A stretch of 64,000 bases of DNA, taken from assembly GCF_963678635.1 (NCBI RefSeq), contig NC_087068.1:2108001-2172000 (forward strand). Direction: 5' to 3'. This DNA is from Symsagittifera roscoffensis (taxonomy: Eukaryota; Xenacoelomorpha; Acoela; Convolutidae). The notes under the pieces were generated by a model that had not been told where the DNA came from, searched no databases, and saw only the letters and a program-made list of their open reading frames with translations. The position numbers were made by a program, and so were the translations under genes. This document shows positions 62,624 to 64,000 of the stretch, one piece after another. Within the stretch, counting starts at the first letter, position 1, and every line of letters starts with the position of its first letter.

Positions 62624-64000
62624 TCATTCCATCATTTCTCCATCCTGATGTTCAGCGTCACTGTCTTCCAGAACTTTCTCTAACATGTCCAGAGAGTTGC
62701 GGGCCGTGCCCCAACCCTCCTGTTCCAACAGCCTCGGTTTGCAACAAGGTAGCAAGTCCACATTCACCTTCTGCTCCCGGTTCCTGCAAAAGCTGTTGTG
62801 AAGACACAGGCTCACGTTTCGTTCTAGGTCAGCTCTTAAGACCTCTTTCTTCTCATCTTCAGTAACACAAGGCGTTCCAGCTACCCTCTTCACCGCTGTG
62901 GTGACCGCGTTTCTGTGCGTCAAGAATGCTCGCTTATAGGCTCCTGGTCCTATATCTAGCTGGAAAGATTGATAGGCTTCCGTATTCCTTGACATGTGAC
63001 GCTTCGCGCGTTCATACATCCAAGATGTCATCACTGCACGGAACCAAGGCATCAATCTTTGCCTTGACCATATTCTTTCAATGGCTTTAGGTATTCTCAG
63101 AACCTTGCAGGTGGTTCTGAAAAGATCCAATTCACGACTCATTTTAACGTTGCTCAACTGTTCAGGAGTCGGCACGGCCGTCTCCTGCTCACTTGTGTCC
63201 GCGTTAGCCTCCAACCATCTCACTGCTAGCATGGCGCTAACCACCACGATTGACACTGGTTGATTCTGATCGTGCAACCCCGTGGAGTACAACTCCTCCA
63301 CGTCCCATACTAGGATCAGATTCCCGCGTTTGGGGTACCACAACGTCTGCGCTAAGCAGTGGCAAGGATACTCCCCATGGGTTCTCACTATGTTACTTCG
63401 GGTCCGATACCCTAAGGCTCCCAGCAACGGTTCCACTTCCATCAGGATTCTATGTAAATCGTCTTTCTCTTCCATGGTGGGGAATTCAGTGGGTAACGCT
63501 CCACTCGCTTTCTGTTTCTGGAACTCACTCACGTTGCCTTCGTTCAGTCTCATGAACTCTTCACCCACAACGTCTTGCAACTCGCCTTCGGATCTCTTCG
63601 GGACTGCCCGAAAGATCTTTGCCAACAAGTCATATGACCTCTCTGACATTCTGGCCAACCTCACGCACTTTGGCACAGAGAAAAGTTGGTCAACCAACAC
63701 TTGTTGCGTCCTCGCATCCATCACCACCATGTGCGTAGGATACTTGCTATTACAATACGGCGCTGAGCTTGAACCCATCATATATTTTGAACCAGTAGGT
63801 CTGTGATAGGCTTCACTATCCTTCAGATTCATTTCATTCTCTAGGGCTTCTCGCCAGCCTCCAATCTTTTGCTCCGTCTGTAATGCTCCAGGGAATATTT
63901 CCACGCTGAGGGACGTCACTAGCTCATGGGCACGCTCCAAGCGCTCGAGCGATTCTATCGAACTCGTCATGCTGCAAAATCCCAAGGCTGTGATCAGGTT
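62624..64000 (-). CDS. Conserved C-terminal protein of element C (intact, runs off the window)
   Basis: Open on the minus strand from the window edge to the stop at 62624. The ATG at 63985 is internal, because homology (NLITALGFCSM against NLVTALGFYSM in A) continues past it. About 50% identical to A 36150-37557 with no break. Landmarks kept are VPKCVRLARMSERSYDLLAK, YPCHCLAQTLWYPKRGNL, RQRLMPWFRAVMTSWMYERA, THRNAVTTAVKR and LCLHNSFCRNREQ. The tail is acidic (EDSDAEHQDGEMME). An intact frame at this divergence implies selection on the protein. No signal peptide, membrane segment or known domain is recognised. The function is unknown. Confidence 0.78.
   Translation of the reverse strand, partial: NLITALGFCSMTSSIESLERLERAHELVTSLSVEIFPGALQTEQKIGGWREALENEMNLKDSEAYHRPTGSKYMMGSSSAPYCNSKYPTHMVVMDARTQQVLVDQLFSVPKCVRLARMSERSYDLLAKIFRAVPKRSEGELQDVVGEEFMRLNEGNVSEFQKQKASGALPTEFPTMEEKDDLHRILMEVEPLLGALGYRTRSNIVRTHGEYPCHCLAQTLWYPKRGNLILVWDVEELYSTGLHDQNQPVSIVVVSAMLAVRWLEANADTSEQETAVPTPEQLSNVKMSRELDLFRTTCKVLRIPKAIERIWSRQRLMPWFRAVMTSWMYERAKRHMSRNTEAYQSFQLDIGPGAYKRAFLTHRNAVTTAVKRVAGTPCVTEDEKKEVLRADLERNVSLCLHNSFCRNREQKVNVDLLPCCKPRLLEQEGWGTARNSLDMLEKVLEDSDAEHQDGEMME

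Overview
This window looks like a heterochromatic, transposon-filled stretch of an invertebrate animal genome. It is AT-rich outside the elements, has one 200-base assembly gap, and I can find no ordinary host gene in it. I cannot name the species from the sequence; a worm-like invertebrate is only a guess. Almost everything from 13.8 kb to the right end belongs to one group of very large Ty3/gypsy-type LTR retroelements, present as at least four copies from three diverged families. I call them A, A' (an older relative of A), B and C.

Layout. At 1-415 there is a minus-strand reverse-transcriptase fragment running into the gap (416-615). At 2.47-9.06 kb lie three tandem units of about 2.7 kb that carry decayed gag-like coding. 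At 9.06-12.95 kb the DNA is AT-rich and apparently empty except for a palindromic MITE-like element. At 13.0-13.84 kb are the end of another LTR, a primer-binding site and a decayed gag. From 13841 comes the 3' part of element A' (+), ending in a 3' LTR that starts at 17524. That LTR is split at 18045 by element B (-) and resumes at 60570-60961. B is duplicated at its left end (18.0-20.4 kb and 21.0-22.5 kb). B is itself split at 22546/39291 by element A (+, 22547-39290), whose two LTRs of about 915 bp are almost identical. The right edge (60993-64000) is the 3' end of element C (-), with its LTR and an intact C-terminal reading frame. The insertion order is therefore A' first, then B, then A.

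Gene content. Read in its own direction, B has LTR, primer site, a leader with a hairpin-forming 21-bp minisatellite, gag, protease, RT-RNase H and integrase. After pol come about 10 kb of extra genes: a macrodomain protein, a coiled-coil protein, an SGNH-fold hydrolase, and a very long protein with a second SGNH-like domain and a conserved cysteine-rich C-terminal part. The whole element is about 22.8 kb. A carries the same extra genes in nearly intact form, but gag-pol is collapsed to an acidic ORF, a ten-codon RNase H scar and a misplaced LTR fragment. A thus looks like a recently moved element without its own pol that may depend on a relative for reverse transcription and integration. All three families share the polypurine tract and the C-terminal protein; A and B share the primer-binding site.

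In A the long region 28617-37557 is close to one reading frame. It is interrupted by one in-frame TAG and two single-base deletions. In B and A' the same region is heavily broken. C keeps an intact C-terminal frame, which argues that this unrecognised protein is selected for.
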